Below, in pieces: positions 45,877-59,175 of a stretch of 64,000 bases of DNA. A program made the position numbers and the translations under genes. Positions within the stretch are counted from its first letter, which is position 1. The number at the start of each line of letters is the position of its first letter. The stretch is from assembly GCA_028829895.1 (NCBI GenBank), contig CM054180.1, positions 120,169,363 through 120,233,362 on the forward strand. Direction: 5' to 3'. The stretch is from Sinotaia quadrata. Its lineage: Eukaryota; Mollusca; Gastropoda; Architaenioglossa; Viviparidae. The notes under the pieces were generated by a model. It worked only from the letters and a program-made list of their open reading frames with translations, was not told the DNA's origin and searched no databases.

Positions 45877-48800
45877 GATATTTCTCTTAAGTGAACTGCA
45901 TTCTCCGAAATTCAAATATGTATAATAATTACAAAAAATAAAGTAGCTACAGTTATTATTATTACACTTGTTGAATTTATCATCGATGTCATTATAATAA
46001 ACGGAACATCATCGTCGTCGTTGTCATCATTTAATATTTTCAAAAGTATCATCATCAAAAATTTGTAGATATCTGGGTTTTATAGCTCATGTACTTTAAT
46101 GTAGGGCATCTCATCTAGAACTGAGGCCTAGAGGTGTACTGAGATGTAGAACAATGTAATCTATCATGCGTGTCAGCGCACTCGCATTTGTGATTTTAAA
46201 ATAGGGGTAGACAGGAAGACAACATGCAAACAGTCTATCTGAATTTCTCGTAACAGAACGTGTTTTGTCTCGTACAGCCATTAGTGCATTGCTTCGCATA
46301 ACAGAAAATTTGGTCTTGCACAACAATAGTGCTTTATTTGACTAATAGAACGTATTTTGTCTCGTGCAACATTAGTGCTTTGCTTGGCATAAAAAATTTG
46401 GTCTCATACAACATTAGTGCTTTGCTTCGCATAACAGAAAATTTTGTCTCGCACAACGTTAGTGCTTTGCTTGGCATAAAAAATTTCGCTTTACTCTTGC
46501 AGAGTTTTGCTTACAGCAATCCATTGTCATTTTCTTGTTTGTCATGCTGACTGAGCATTTATAGACATTTCCAGCAAATCTGATCGCCAGATGACGGCAC
46601 CGCGTGACTCCGACTGAAAGCAGTTTGGGGCAGAATTTGAAAATCTGACAGGCCCGGACCGGTTGACATTGCGAGAAGTGACTGAAAAAGAAATAGCAGA
46701 TGATAACCCTTTTCTGTCTCCTTCCCCGTCTCCCACCCCACCCCCCACCCCCATTTGCACCTATGTACCACTAATGCTTGTTAGCCTTCAGCGGTTGTTT
46801 CCCTTTGCCCATTTGCATATCAGTGCAACTGACTTTTAATAAAAAAGAAAAACACACAAAAAAGACCTTAATCAGCTATCACAAGAGGATCATTAGTTCA
46901 GGTTTCTTGTAGTCAAATGCTTCCGTGTTTTAAACTCCCTTCCCAACTCCCACCACCCCCCCCCCCCCCCCCCGAAGATCAGACCGACTCAGAAACATTG
47001 GACAGGGAGTGTCCGAAAATATACGGCGTCGTTGTAGATTCCCATCATTGCAACAAACAAGCAAACCAAAACCTATCGCATAGTCTATAAAGAGATATTT
47101 CTGCGTTATATATCAAGGAGTATGTGTGTGTTTGGGGAAGAGGTGTATATGTGCCAGACATCTACTCGTCTTGCATATGAAAATTTTATTTTGTATACAA
47201 CTTGTGTGGCCACTTCAGTAGTTCCCAGCAAAGAGCTGAAACTGCTCTGACCTTGAACTTAAACTAGAGAGTTACTACTGCCCTTTCCCTCCTCTTTCCG
47301 GGGTCTAAGTTGTCTCTTGTACATGTAATTGTCTCTACTAAGCAGTGAGTCATATGAACCAGCATTGTTTTCTCGACCTTTTCATGTCACTGATGCAAAG
47401 TTCAAAGTTCATTATTTACATATTACTAAGTTTTCAGTATATGAACAATTTATCGTTGGGATTCAACTGGCTTCTTGTAGCGCGGTGGGTGGTGGGAAGG
47501 ATGGTGGAAGAGAGGGGGTTTGGGGGGAGGAAACGAATATTCCGAGAGCAGCACTGCAGCTTATGGCGAGTTGACGTCCCTGTATGCCTCTTTGTTCACC
47601 GCATTTGTCCTTGGCTGTATGGATTGTGTTTCGAGGCTTGAATATGTTGTTGTTTTTTAATCGATAAAGTTCAGTTCAGTTTGAGCGTTGGAACTCAGTG
47701 CATAATTTTACTCTAAGCCACGAATAATAAATAAATAACCACAGGCTTGAGAACACTTGCTGGACTTGGGTGGGTGGGTGGAATCGATAGCAGTTTAACC
47801 GTCACCACTAGAGCCTGTGTTGATATTTCGTCGTAAGATGTTATCTGATCTGGAGTGCTCCCAGTGGGATTCCACAGCCTCACATTGGCGTTCCGAGGGG
47901 GGGGGGGAGGGAGGGAGGGCGGAAGGGGGTTAAAAAGAGCGCACTAATTTGGCGCACACCCTCAAATGACAATCGCCGGTGGGTTCCCTTGTGAACTTCG
48001 ACCCATGGATATTCGTTCGATACTGATCTAAGGAAACCATGGTAACACCTTTAATTAGTAGTACCAGCATCTCGCCGGTTTTCATTGGTAATAACACTCT
48101 ACGAGTTATCTCCCTTAGTTTCTTGTCACCAGTGTCTCACGACTTTTCATTGATAACACTGTACGAGTTATTTCCCTTAGTTTCTTGTACATGTGATTTT
48201 TCGCTGTGTTTGATTTGAACCTGAAGTCGCAAGATGCACGGTGCTAATACTAAAATTTATAACGACACTGCCATCACTGTAATATGTGACAGTCACAAGT
48301 GATTCTGAATCCTTTGTGGCCCATACACCCTTTTCACCATATGTAAGAGTGTCATCCCCCCCTTTTCCAAGATTGTCTGACTTCAAATAATATGCATATA
48401 ATATTGAAAATATTGTATTTTTATATTAGTATAAAAACATTTACTTGGATCATTTTTATAGTGGAGTTTTACACATTTGATAGCAATAGAAAATGTTGAT
48501 GGATTTTAAAACTTGAATAAAAGTAGTTTAAAAAAAATATTCATAACTCATTACTTAGCAGACTAAAGTTCCACATATAAAAAGTGAAATATTTATTTTT
48601 AATTTAATCTGTGACATACAATAAAATGTGATGTCCTATTGGTTATGTACAATCTGTAGAATTGTAGTTTGTAGAAAGATTAATATTACAACGGTTTGTG
48701 TCTCTGGTCCCAATCCCCCCTCCCCCGATATTCTCAAATTTACTAATTTACCCCGGCGGGGGAGAAGGGAATTTTTCTTGGTTGACAACCTCTGGTAAAG

Positions 48801-48906
48801 TAAACCTAAATTATGGCTCGTTCATTCGAGGGAATTTAGTCTAAAGGTTAAAACTAATACCGGACAGATTTAGAAGTTCACAAACACTGTTCACACTTCT
48901 TAAACA

Positions 48907-48966
<60 letters not shown>

Positions 48967-49284
48967 GCACACATGAATAAATGGTGTGGAATAAAGATTG
49001 ATAGTTTGAAAAAAAATTACAATTAATGAGATACACAAGACTGACCTTTACCCCGGGAAATCCAAATGATAAAATCTTATACAGCTTTGTAAGGGATTCC
49101 TCCTGATGAAATTTGGGACGTTTTAGTGACGCTCGTTTCCTGTCACGTGCCATGACTGGTGTTCATAGTGTTTAAACCACAAGCTATTTTAACTCAGTTT
49201 GCTGGTTTTAATTTTGCTGCTACTGAATGTGCTTATTTCGTCGAACATAAAATGCCAGTGAACTTATATATTTTTATGTGCACT

Positions 49285-49321
<37 letters not shown>

Positions 49322-49680
49322 GAAATAAGGATGTCTTTTAACCTGTTATACACCAATTTAAGATGATTCAGGCCATCTTCTTTGACAAATGGGGGGGGGG
49401 GGGGATGAAGCCATGTGTCCTTAGGAAGCGTACCATATGCAACGGACACGCCCTAAACTAAGAACCATAGAGCACGCACTCGTAACTGGACACTAACTTG
49501 ACTACTCGTGAAAAAAAAACGAAGCCTTTTTTCTAGAGGTGAGGATACTTTCTAGCCACTATATTACAGTGAACTGAACAATGCAACCAATAAAAACATA
49601 TTTGGAAAGTGGGTGGGGTGGGAGAGGGGGGAGTGAGAAATGGAGCAAAATATGAATACAAGGATTTTGCTACTGATGCG
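45877..49680. other. intergenic between GST-B and GST-C
   Basis: No supported gene. Contents: ~52-bp repeats at about 46250-46495 (TTTGCTTCGCATAACAGAAA); poly(C) at about 46952-46973; two ~70-bp copies of a block ending GAGTTATCTCCCTTAGTTTC at about 48068-48184; (CT)n(CA)n at 48907-48965; (GT)n at 49287-49320; and diverged homology to 58.6-60.0 kb from about 48.9 kb. A 69-codon minus-strand ORF at 48177-48386 looks compositionally protein-like (TVTYYSDGSVVINFS) but is unrecognised. Confidence 0.5.
46250..46495. repeat. ~52-bp degenerate minisatellite
   Basis: About four copies of a unit containing ATTAGTGCTTTGCTTCGCAT and AACAGAAAATTTGGTCTCGC. Confidence 0.88.
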
Positions 49681-52600
49681 GTTAGGTCCTAAGTAATGTT
49701 TATTATGTTTCAATAATTCGGTTGATGTAGCCAGAAAGATCAACTCTTTCTCCACCCCGCCACCTTAATTTCAGTTATTAAATGCCAACTTTAAGTTTCA
49801 CAACGGCAAGTATGATATTTTTAAAACAAAATAAGTTGGAGGGGGGGTGGATATATTTAATTTTATGTATAGTTTCGTATTTTGCATAAATACATACAAT
49901 AACTCTCTGATTATGTAAACTTGTAGTAATATTGTGTATAGAAACATCTATCTTTCCTGCCTGTCTGTCTATCTATCTCTGGGGCTGGGGAAAGTGTGAC
50001 TTACTTTTGGCAAGGGTTCCAGAAATTGTGACATCATATCTTTTTGCTGTGCTTCGTGATCAGTCAATCGCCAGGTAATCATTTTAAATTAAATAGAATA
50101 ATAACATTACATAGTATTTCAAAATGATCATTACAACCACATTATCAATTTCAAGACAACACACTTTAATAGGAAGCAAACTTGTCCTATGTCCACAAAA
50201 TACTCTGAAGGTACTACATTTTGTCTGGTTGGTGTGTGTGTGTGTGGAGATAAAGTATTTATATTCCACGAAGTTTACTTGATAAATGCATACTTTGTAA
50301 TCGTTTTGAAGGAAAAAGTTAAGTTGCACTTTTATTCTATTTATGTTTACTATATTTGCTTACAGAAAATACTTTTATCGTCTATACTGAGCCAATCAGG
50401 TGGTTGCTTCTCTATGAATTAATATAATTTGACAGGACTTCGTATGCAAGGGATGCTCATTTTCAGTACAAACAATTATTAAATGTGTTCATTTATTCAA
50501 GCCTTGAAATATATTTGTAAAAACTGAAAATTCGTCTGCATGTTTACACCTCTTAAATTCAATACAATTACAAACATTTTAGAATACACGTCATTGCTTT
50601 CAGTTACTGGAGGAAGTGAGTGTGTGTATTAGTATGTGACATATAGGAGAAGCAGGATGACGTGACAGGTTGTGACAAAAGGGCAAGGAAGTGGTATGAA
50701 TAACTGACGCGCTCTTTGGACCACAAGAAACCCTTCATTCATTACACACTACTTCCTGAAGTTTGTATTTTAATCAGTCAGTTTAAAGGTGCGATTAGTA
50801 AGTAAACCAATCGGCTATAAACTGGTGCCCAAAAGCAAAACATTTGCATCAAACTGAGATAATTAATTTAAGCGGTCTTCCATGATAGGGCAGCACGTTC
50901 GATTCACTAACCACTCAACCTGTTGCCGGCGCGCAGCGGCCTGTGAAATAAAAAAAATCAGAACCAGCAAAAACCTGAAACATCGCGCCGAGCACGTGAC
51001 ATTGCGCTTTAAAACCCCGGCTCCACGTGCAAGGTCAACTCACTGCATCGCGGGATACAAAGCAGACGGGTAAACATGGCGACCATCAGACTGTGCTATT
51101 TTGACGTTCGTGGTCTTGCAGAGGTCTCGCGTCTTATTCTGGCATTGGCAGACCAAGAATACGAAGACTTCCGGTGGACAAGAGAAGACTGGCCTCAACA
51201 TAAACCAAGTAAGAGATCTAACTGGCGGAAGAGAGGATGAGGCACCGAAACTTTTGAAGTTTTCACTGAGGGCTAGAAAGAATGGGCTGCAAAGATTTGA
51301 TTAAATTATATGTGCACAAAAAAGCTGTTTCAATAGAGAGTGACATGGAAATGTGAAAGCAGTCTCGGGGTATATTTACTCCATTTTTTAGTTATTGTTT
51401 TATCGTGAGGCGTGGTGAATTCGACTTGACATTCCTACCCATCAAACTGATGACGTGTTACCCACAGAGTTAGTGATAAGTGATGAACATGTTTTAGGGT
51501 CATTGGATCACCGTTGGTTTGGTTCAACACTTGATGACATGTTTGTTGCATAGTTTCACACTGCTGTGCTGCATATTATGAGTTTGTGCTCGTAGTTGTA
51601 CTGCATTTTGGTCGCATGCCTTGACACATTTATTCGCGGCTTTCGGCGCATTTTTCAAGAGAGATAATCTAGCATTTTAAAAAAAATGGTAGCATGAACT
51701 GCCTCCCCTATCTATCTACCGGCTCCATCCCCCCCCCCTCAAATTTTCCCCTGCCAGCACCACCCTCTTTCCCCCATCTCCCCTGCCAGCACCACCCTCT
51801 TTCCCTCTCCCCTTCTTCTCTAACTCTCAGTACTGTTACAGTGACATTTGTTTTGTCTTGTGTGGAGAAGAAAACGATTACTATAGTAAAAAAGCGTGCA
51901 CTGTAGAGCTTAAGGTAAATAAATCAAGTCTCTAAGTTTAGCCTGATTGAACTAGTGTTATTCATGCTCGTAAATGTAGCCTCGAATTCCATGTACAAAC
52001 TTGATAGTCTTTAATTTTTGCCTGCTAGAACAAGATAGAAAAGGACTAGATATTTTGTTACTTATCGCTGCTTCGAGATAAGACATCATTTTGCCTTTGA
52101 ATGCACCTTCTGTCGGGTTTTTGTTTGTGTGTGTCCATGTCTGATTCGTTATGTACCTGCACTCTTGTGACAGTGAAACTCATGCAGTTTGCTATCGATT
52201 GACCTACTTTCAGATGCACCATATGGCCAGGCCCCTTACCTGGAGTACAATGGCAAGAAATATGGACAAAGTATTGCCATAGCGAACTTTTTGGCGCGTG
52301 AGTTTGGTGAGTATCTTCTTTACAAGCCTGGTTGACAAAATAAGAACTCACAAACTGTTACGTGTTACGTCAATCTGTTATGCTGCTCGTCTCAAGTGAT
52401 ACTGGGTTTTTATTGGCAGCAAGTTAATCTGTCAAGAGTAAGTGTCAAAATAACTTGTAGCATTTGTGCCTCTGGGGTGTTTTTTGTTGTTGTAGTTGTT
52501 AATTTCCTCTCGCTTCAGCGCTTTTCTGTGTCATTTATCGGGATGATACTGGTAACTAGAGGTTACAATATGTGCGGACTCTCGAATGTTTGTTTTAATG

Positions 52601-53600
52601 GACATCTGTCATTGATATTCACCGCATTGACCACACACTTTGACATACACAACATAATGTACACGCAGAACACCCATTCACATAGTCACACACAATATTA
52701 AAATCACATTTATGTGCACATGACCACAAATTGACCACACAGGCAAGCGGGCACACATAATCACCTCAGCACTCGGGTAACTGGAACACATCATATTATA
52801 AAGTACTCATTTGGTATTTGTTAAATATTAGTTCACGTCAGTGCTACGTACAGTTTTTGTTGTTGTTGATGTATTTATAACATCTGACTTCATATAGACT
52901 TTCAGAGATATAAGTTTTCAAAGGTAGGATAAAGGTTATCACCTTTTGAAAGACGAGAGGGCCTCTTTTTATTGTTGCTAAGCTGATCCGTTCAAGCAAT
53001 GTTTTCCGAAAAGCGGTGAGCTCCCTTTCAGTGGTACGTCCTTCAAGGGTTTTGGTGTCTGCTGAACGGTAATAGTATCACGTTTACGTACAGTGCGTAC
53101 CTAGACAGAACTTGGGGAAAATACGTCGGCTGTTTGTGTATTTTATTACATTGCCTGTCAATGTGTATCATATATAGGACAGTGCATAGTGTTTTTGTTG
53201 GGATTATTGCATAGTGTGCATTGTATAGTTTGTTAATGAATTATATTGGATATATTCGACGACACTCAGAATTAAGACTGCTCGAGTAATGCACATATAA
53301 AAGTGAACTCAGATATGCATTTTAAATTGATCAAATCTAGACTTACCTGTGTAGAATGCTGTTGTGTTGTTCTTTTCTTGTGGTTTTTCTGTGTTGTTTT
53401 TTTAAAAAACAAAACTATATATCATTTTATTTTGTTGATTGTAACAGTCTCTAAAATGACATTGGTAACATGTTTAGTCCAATTTGGAAGATTCAGTAAG
53501 TTATTTTATTTCTAAAATTAACAAAATGAACTTTTTGTGTTTTTATTTTTCATTCCCCACCACACTTTGACATTCTCTCTCTCACACACACACAGCACAT
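49680..53600 (+). repeat. segmental duplication, copy 1 (holds GST-C exons 1-2)
   Basis: From GTTAGGTCCTAAGTAATG at about 49680 this segment is nearly identical to the segment from about 60048 to the window end, direct orientation. The offset drifts from about 10368 through 10415 to 10439 bp by small indels (homopolymers, GT tracts, a CA/GT array). It includes the upstream region, exon 1, intron 1, exon 2 and part of intron 2 of the GST gene. Left of about 49680 the two copies remain homologous but are much more diverged. Confidence 0.95.
50994..51029 (+). promoter_or_regulatory. candidate GST-C core promoter
   Basis: GCACGTGACATTGC (E-box CACGTG overlapping GTGACATTGC at 50996-51005, which fits the antioxidant response element core RTGACNNNGC), TTTAAAA at 51008-51014 as a TATA-like element, and a second CACGTG at 51024-51029. 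The ATG follows at 51076. Confidence 0.4.
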
Positions 53601-56600
53601 ATACACACAATTTAAATATTATAAAAAGCACAACACGCTTATAACATCCTTGGTATGTACAGACCTGCAATAGATCAAAGATGGTGATAATGATAATGAG
53701 GTCAATATTTGGAAATCTGATAAAGGTGAAAGAAGGTCTGCCTGCTTTTTTTTAATTAAAATTTATATTATGTAATGATAGTGTCATAAATCATACATCG
53801 AATATTTCACTAGTTAGTAGATGGAAAATTAAAAATTAGAAATGACGGCTCTCAGAAAGCTACAGAGCCAGTCTATATCCTGTCCGTTTGCGACAACATT
53901 CTAATTTTGTCTCAGTTCAACAACGCAGTGGCGATAATAAGAATTATACATCAGACCAAAGCAATGACAAATAGTGGGTTGTTATCGCGATGAAAGAGCC
54001 GAATGCGACTGACCACATTATTAAATAATAATAATAATATATGTGGGTGTGCTTAATTAACGTTGTTACGAGATAACGAGCTGTCTCTAATTGAAAACTG
54101 TTTCTTAGGTTTTTACGGGAAAACAAATCTTGACGCCTTCCGCATAGACGAAGTAGTACAGCTGGTGAATGACATACGACAAGCGTGGTACAAGAACTTC
54201 TACGAGCAAGATGAAGTGAAAAAGGTAGAGACTCTTTAGACTTTGTCTCTGGTGTTTTAGTGCAGATAACGACTGGCTGAATGTGCATCACTTGCGTACA
54301 CTAGTAAATGATTGCATTCTGTTTCTATGGCGACGTTTGCTCCCAGGTTGAGTTTACACAACCCGGTGAATTGTACGTATCAAGGGATGGATGGATTGGA
54401 CGGATGTTTTGGGAGGGAGAAATGGTATGAATGCCGCTTACCGATTTTTCAAATATTCACTGGTAAGGATTGCTTAAAGAATTACTTCCCTTGTAAATTA
54501 TGAATGTTTTAGTCCTAGAACCGCTGAGTAGCATTATCTTACTTTTGCTCATGTCGCTATTTGATTTTGTAAGAGCAGCCCATAACTTAACACTGAGCAG
54601 AGGAGGGGTGACTTTATACCAGTACTGTCTGATTTGACGTTCTAGATAACGTCGATAGATTGTGGTGTTTAGAAAGTGAATTCTGAGGAACCGAAAGAAT
54701 GAATAGAGAAATGGTTCATTACCTGTTGGTCCCAAATTCTGAGGAACCGAAAAAATAAATAAAGAAATGGTTCATTAACTATTAGAGTGGGAGAGTTGGT
54801 CCCAAATTCTGAGGAACCGAAAGAATGAAGAGAGAAATGGTTCATTACCTGTTAGAGTAGGAGAGTTGGTCCCACATTCTTTTGGATACATTCATTTGTC
54901 TACTTCATTCTTGAACTCAATTCCAAGCCTTTACTGTGCAGCCGGTGCCCATTGGCTTGACTACTGTTCTAATCTAGTCTTTCATACTTTGGCGAGGCTT
55001 GTTGGTTTGACCAATTACTACTGGACATTTAGACTTCACGCTGTATTTTTTTTTGTCAATTTTTTTGTATAAGCAATTCAGAACTCTGTGGTGATGAAGT
55101 GGTGATCAGGTGTGAATTTAGTAAACTGTGTCAAGCAATCTCATTCTTGCAGTAAGCCCTTTTGGTGTTAGAAAAAGAGTCCATTGAATGTTGTCGTCAG
55201 CAATGCACCATGGGAAACCTTTAAACTTCACTTAATAATTTCAGGCGGAATATGACCGGAAACTCGATGAAGAAGATCTTCCGAGGTACTTTGGCTTTCT
55301 GCAGAGGCTCCTGCAAGAAAATGGTACGGGGGTCTTTGTGGGAGAAGAGGTTTGTAATTTTATTTTATTTTCATAATGAATTTTAGTGAAGTATAACAAT
55401 TGAATTATAACAATTGAAATAAAATGGCACTTGTCCTATTTACAAGTTGACAATATCATGAATCTTGGACTAACACGTTTATGTAGATTATTCAGTCACA
55501 AAAATGTAAAATGTTATCTGTAACGCCATGCTCTGGGGTTTATGCAGGGTATCGGGTATTCAATTGAAGTACCCGGAAAGTGCACCCTTTTCTTCCGAAA
55601 CAAATATGTACCCTTCCTACGTGCCAAAATGCAGCTTCACTTAAGCGAGGTGGCACGTTTCCTGCCTGCAAATTTACCCTGTCAGTATCGTGACGTAACA
55701 ACGTAACACTTTTCATTACTCAACCTAGACACGTTCATTATCTGCGTCTGTATCCTTGCCCAAAGTAGATATAAAACAATATACTGTAAAAAATAAAATA
55801 TTATACAGTAATGTATGTTAAAAAATCTCACTCTCCTTTATCAGTCTATTTATATATATATACGCGGTGCAGCCCGCCTACCCACCCGAAGAGAAAAAAA
55901 TTCAGGTGCATTGAATTCGAAATTGCCGTCCTCCTTCCGCACTACTGTATATACAATATTGTTGTGACACTGAAACTCATGCAATTTTGAACTTCAGCCG
56001 CTCTGGTGACGCGAGAAGTTTTTGTACTTAAACCATTCGTGTTACATTTTAAACTGAAATTGAGCTTTACTTTTCAGCTCAAACTTGAGGCTGGCATCTT
56101 TCAGTTTCTCTGCCCAGGAATCTTATGTTTGCTTATTGTTATATTAGTGTGTACGCGTGCATGGATGTAAAATACACTTTCTTCTGTAATTAATTATCTT
56201 TAAAGACGGGTTGAAGTCTTTGTTCTTGCAAATGAAGTTATTGTAAAGAGTAAGTTAAACGTCCAGGGAGTCAAGGAAAGTTCAAAACCCATGGATACTC
56301 TCCCTTTAAAGTTTAAACAAACATAATCGCAGTTAGGGTGTAAACAGTGAAATAAATTGTTACTGATATGATCTTCGAAGTCAATATCTTCAGTGTTTTG
56401 TGGTTTTAGTCCATTTTGTACGACATTTTCTCCCATCACGACAGAACTGGATTGTGTTCATCAGTAACCGTTTGGATTTTAAATTTACATAACACTGCTG
56501 AATTTTGTATTCTCAAAATATTCAGACCTGAACTCTTTTAAGAGTGTTTCCTAAGTGGTTCCAGACTTCATTAGAATTTTTCTCTTATTTCTGTTTGCAG

Positions 56601-56768
56601 CTAACACTCGCTGATCTTGCCGCCTATGACATCACTTTTCAAATGAAAAAAGTTAAGAATTTTGATGCCCCTGCCAAGTTCCCAGAGCTGCAGACTTTAA
56701 TGACCAAGGTGGAAGAGAACCCCAACCTGAAGAAATACCTGGAAACCCGAAAAGACACACCCATGTAA
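51076..56768 (+). CDS. GST-C, sigma-class glutathione S-transferase
   Basis: Coding exons 51076-51208, 52214-52306, 54109-54224, 55245-55349 and 56601-56768; GT-AG junctions; 615 nt, 204 aa, stop TAA. Same family and phases as GST-A and GST-B. Visible: IRLCYFDVRGLAEVSR with catalytic Tyr8; EDWPQHKPN; QAPYLEYNG with cis-Pro52; GQSIAIANFLAREFG with Gln63-Ser64; GFYGKTNLDAFRIDEVVQL; LPRYFGFLQRLLQENGTG; LTLADLAAYDITFQM; RKDTPM end. The codon split at exon 1/2 is A|AT (Asn45) where GST-A and GST-B have G|AT (Asp). The first AATAAA after the stop is far (57566), so the poly(A) site is uncertain. Middle of the B-C-D tandem. Confident. Confidence 0.96.
54670..54880. repeat. ~57-73-bp repeats in GST-C intron 3
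   Basis: Three copies of a block with AATTCTGAGGAACCGAAAGA, AGAGAAATGGTTCATTACCT and, in two copies, TAGAGTGGGAGAGTTGGTCC. Confidence 0.92.
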
Positions 56769-57559
56769 TGGCCGAACACCTTTCGTCGCCTATCATGTGA
56801 TGGTAGAAAACAGTTCACTTCCGGTTGGATGGCTGAGAGCGCTTTACTTCCTGCCATCCGTGACCGAAAACAAATCACTGCCCTACTATATGAGATGGAC
56901 CAAGTCTAATTTCATCCATTTTCCCTGAATGGATTTGCATGCCTTTCATTTGCTTTTGACTTTTTGCAAAACGAGCACATTTTAACAATTATCGATTACA
57001 GTATTACACTTTTTTGCTACTGACATATAGTTTTATTTTTATATTGTGGCTTATATGTGCGTTACTGTTTAAGAGAGAGACAGAGTGTGGGGTGTGTGAG
57101 AGAGATTATGTTCCTTATTTCTTCAAAATCGTACGCGTCTTTATCAGCTCTTCCTTCCTTCCTTCAGTGAATGCAGATAACTGAACTAGGACGAAATACA
57201 ATTTCATTTTGCAGATAATTAAATAGATGTATCGGGAAAAGAATTAAATTGCTAAGGGAGATAATTGTTTAGAAGAAATTTTTGTAAGTGCCTAGCCCAG
57301 TTTCTAAAATTTATTTATGTTAAATAATAGTTTTCTGTACCTTGAACAATGATTGCAAAAAGGTTAAATTATTTTTGTTTTTCAATCAAAGTTTGCTTGT
57401 AAAGTAGAGGAGATTCATGATTTCGAATTGTTTTGTATCAGTTACTATAGTGACCAATTCCTACGTCATTTGATTTCGCAAATGGAAATTATTTAGTAAT
57501 TTCTTCTGGTTGGCGCAACGTTATTATTTGAGAATAACACTTATGTCCCGTTTGCTGAT

Positions 57560-57726
57560 ATTATGAATAAAGTAATATTTGATAAATGGCACTCTTTCAT
57601 CTGTACTATAATGATGTTATGAATAAAGTAACATTTGATAAATGACACTCTTTTTATCTCTACTATAATGATGTTATGAATAAAGTAATATTTGATAAAT
57701 AAAACTCTTTCATCTATATTATAATG
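57560..57726. repeat. 56-bp minisatellite, three copies
   Basis: Unit TTATGAATAAAGTAATATTT then GATAAATGGCACTCTTTCAT. Each copy carries an AATAAA hexamer. Confidence 0.94.
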
Positions 57727-57854
57727 ATTAAAATACAAAAGCGTATGGTAACAACAAATATTTATTTATTAAACCTTACATTCAAATATGTTAAGTCTTT
57801 CACTAATAGGCCGTCAGTTCTATGGAACAAAATCCAAACTCAATAGTATTAGGA

Positions 57855-58256
57855 ATGATTAAAATCATCACTTCTTACTCAAATTCTTAACTCATAAATA
57901 TCAGTAATGAAAATATAATCACTTCTTACTCAAATTATCAACTCATAAGTATCAGTAATGAAAATATAATCACTTCTTACTTAAATTCCAGACTCAAAAG
58001 CATTAATAATGATTATAATCATCACTTTCTATTTAATTTTATAACTCAAAGTTATCAGTAATGAACACATTATATTCCTACTCAAAAGTATTAGCAATGA
58101 ATATAGCCATTACTTTCTACTCTAAATTAGAACTAAAAGGTATTAATAATGAAGATAGCTATTTCTTTCTACTCTAAATTTGAACTAAAAGGTATTAATA
58201 ATGAATATAGCTATTACTTTCTACTCTAAATTTGAACTAAAAGGTATTTATATTTG
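57855..58256. repeat. degenerate ~52-60-bp repeats
   Basis: About seven copies of a phrase containing AAAAGGTATTAATAATGAAT and TCACTTCTTACTCAAATT; right-hand copies (58125-58250) are the most alike. Confidence 0.88.
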
Positions 58257-58969
58257 AAATAAATAGCTGAGTGTTTTATCACTGCATAACGTTATCTTTC
58301 ACTGGTTAGATTTTCTAATAAGAGCTTCATTTAAGTTATTTCCTTTTATTGCATAGATCGTTACTTATTCAAACTGTATCTATACCGTAACAAGTCAGCT
58401 GATGTCGTAGAATGTATCTTATAGGTAATCACTTCCACAAATACCGCTCCTGTTTTGTCTGTGTTGTCTCCCCTGTTCAGTTTTTGTCGATGGGATCTCC
58501 ACATATCTCTAATGCGTCAGTCATACAGACAAATGAATCTAAAGATGACAAGCACTATGTGACAGATTTGAAAACTCACATACATTTGTACACTCTTACA
58601 CACACACACACACACACGCACATATTATAAAAATAAGTCAAGGTTGTTTCATAAAGTTTTAATTAGAAACACAATACTAACCTGAATCCTGACAGAGCCA
58701 AATGAGAAAATCTGGTGCAGCTTAAACAAACACTCATTAATTTGATCTACAAAACAATTATTGTGGGTTTGCTGGAAATGCCAGAAGCACAAGTTCTCTA
58801 AAGATGGTTGTTGGTATCTGACAGAAAATCGAGCGCGCGCTAACAAAAAAGGAAGAGCCTATTTCATCTGCTACATTTCACTGGCGCTTAACTCGGATTG
58901 ATTAGTCTGTATAGTTTCTTTCACTTGTGCTAATCAGAAAATCAAATTAATGCCGGCGCTTGGATATTT

Positions 58970-59110
58970 GGAAGTGATTCTGGATCTAGTCAAGGGCAGT
59001 AGTGGATGCCCGGATTTTGGAAGTGATTCTACCTGACGTAACCAAGGGCAGTAGTGGATGCTCGGATTTTGGAAGTGATTCTACCTGACGTAACCAAGGC
59101 AGTGGACGCT
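58970..59110. repeat. ~57-bp repeats, about 2.5 copies
   Basis: Copies of GGGCAGTAGTGGATGCCCGG then ATTTTGGAAGTGATTCTACC; the last is truncated. Confidence 0.88.
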
Positions 59111-59175
59111 CGGCCTTGAACTTCCTAGGAAGTACGTCAACTCGATGTCGCAAGAAGTTAAGAAGACGCATCTCG

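Noticed and set aside
51230..51304. Extension of GST-C exon 1 through the in-frame ORF after the donor (and its GST-D counterpart at 61640-61719)
   Set aside because: The GTAAGA donor and the phase shared with GST-A and GST-B place the exon end at 51208 and 61623; the following codons are intron.
58412..58630. Plus-strand 72-codon ORF between GST-C and GST-D
   Set aside because: It ends in a CA-repeat-encoded Thr-His tail and shows no domain or splice context.
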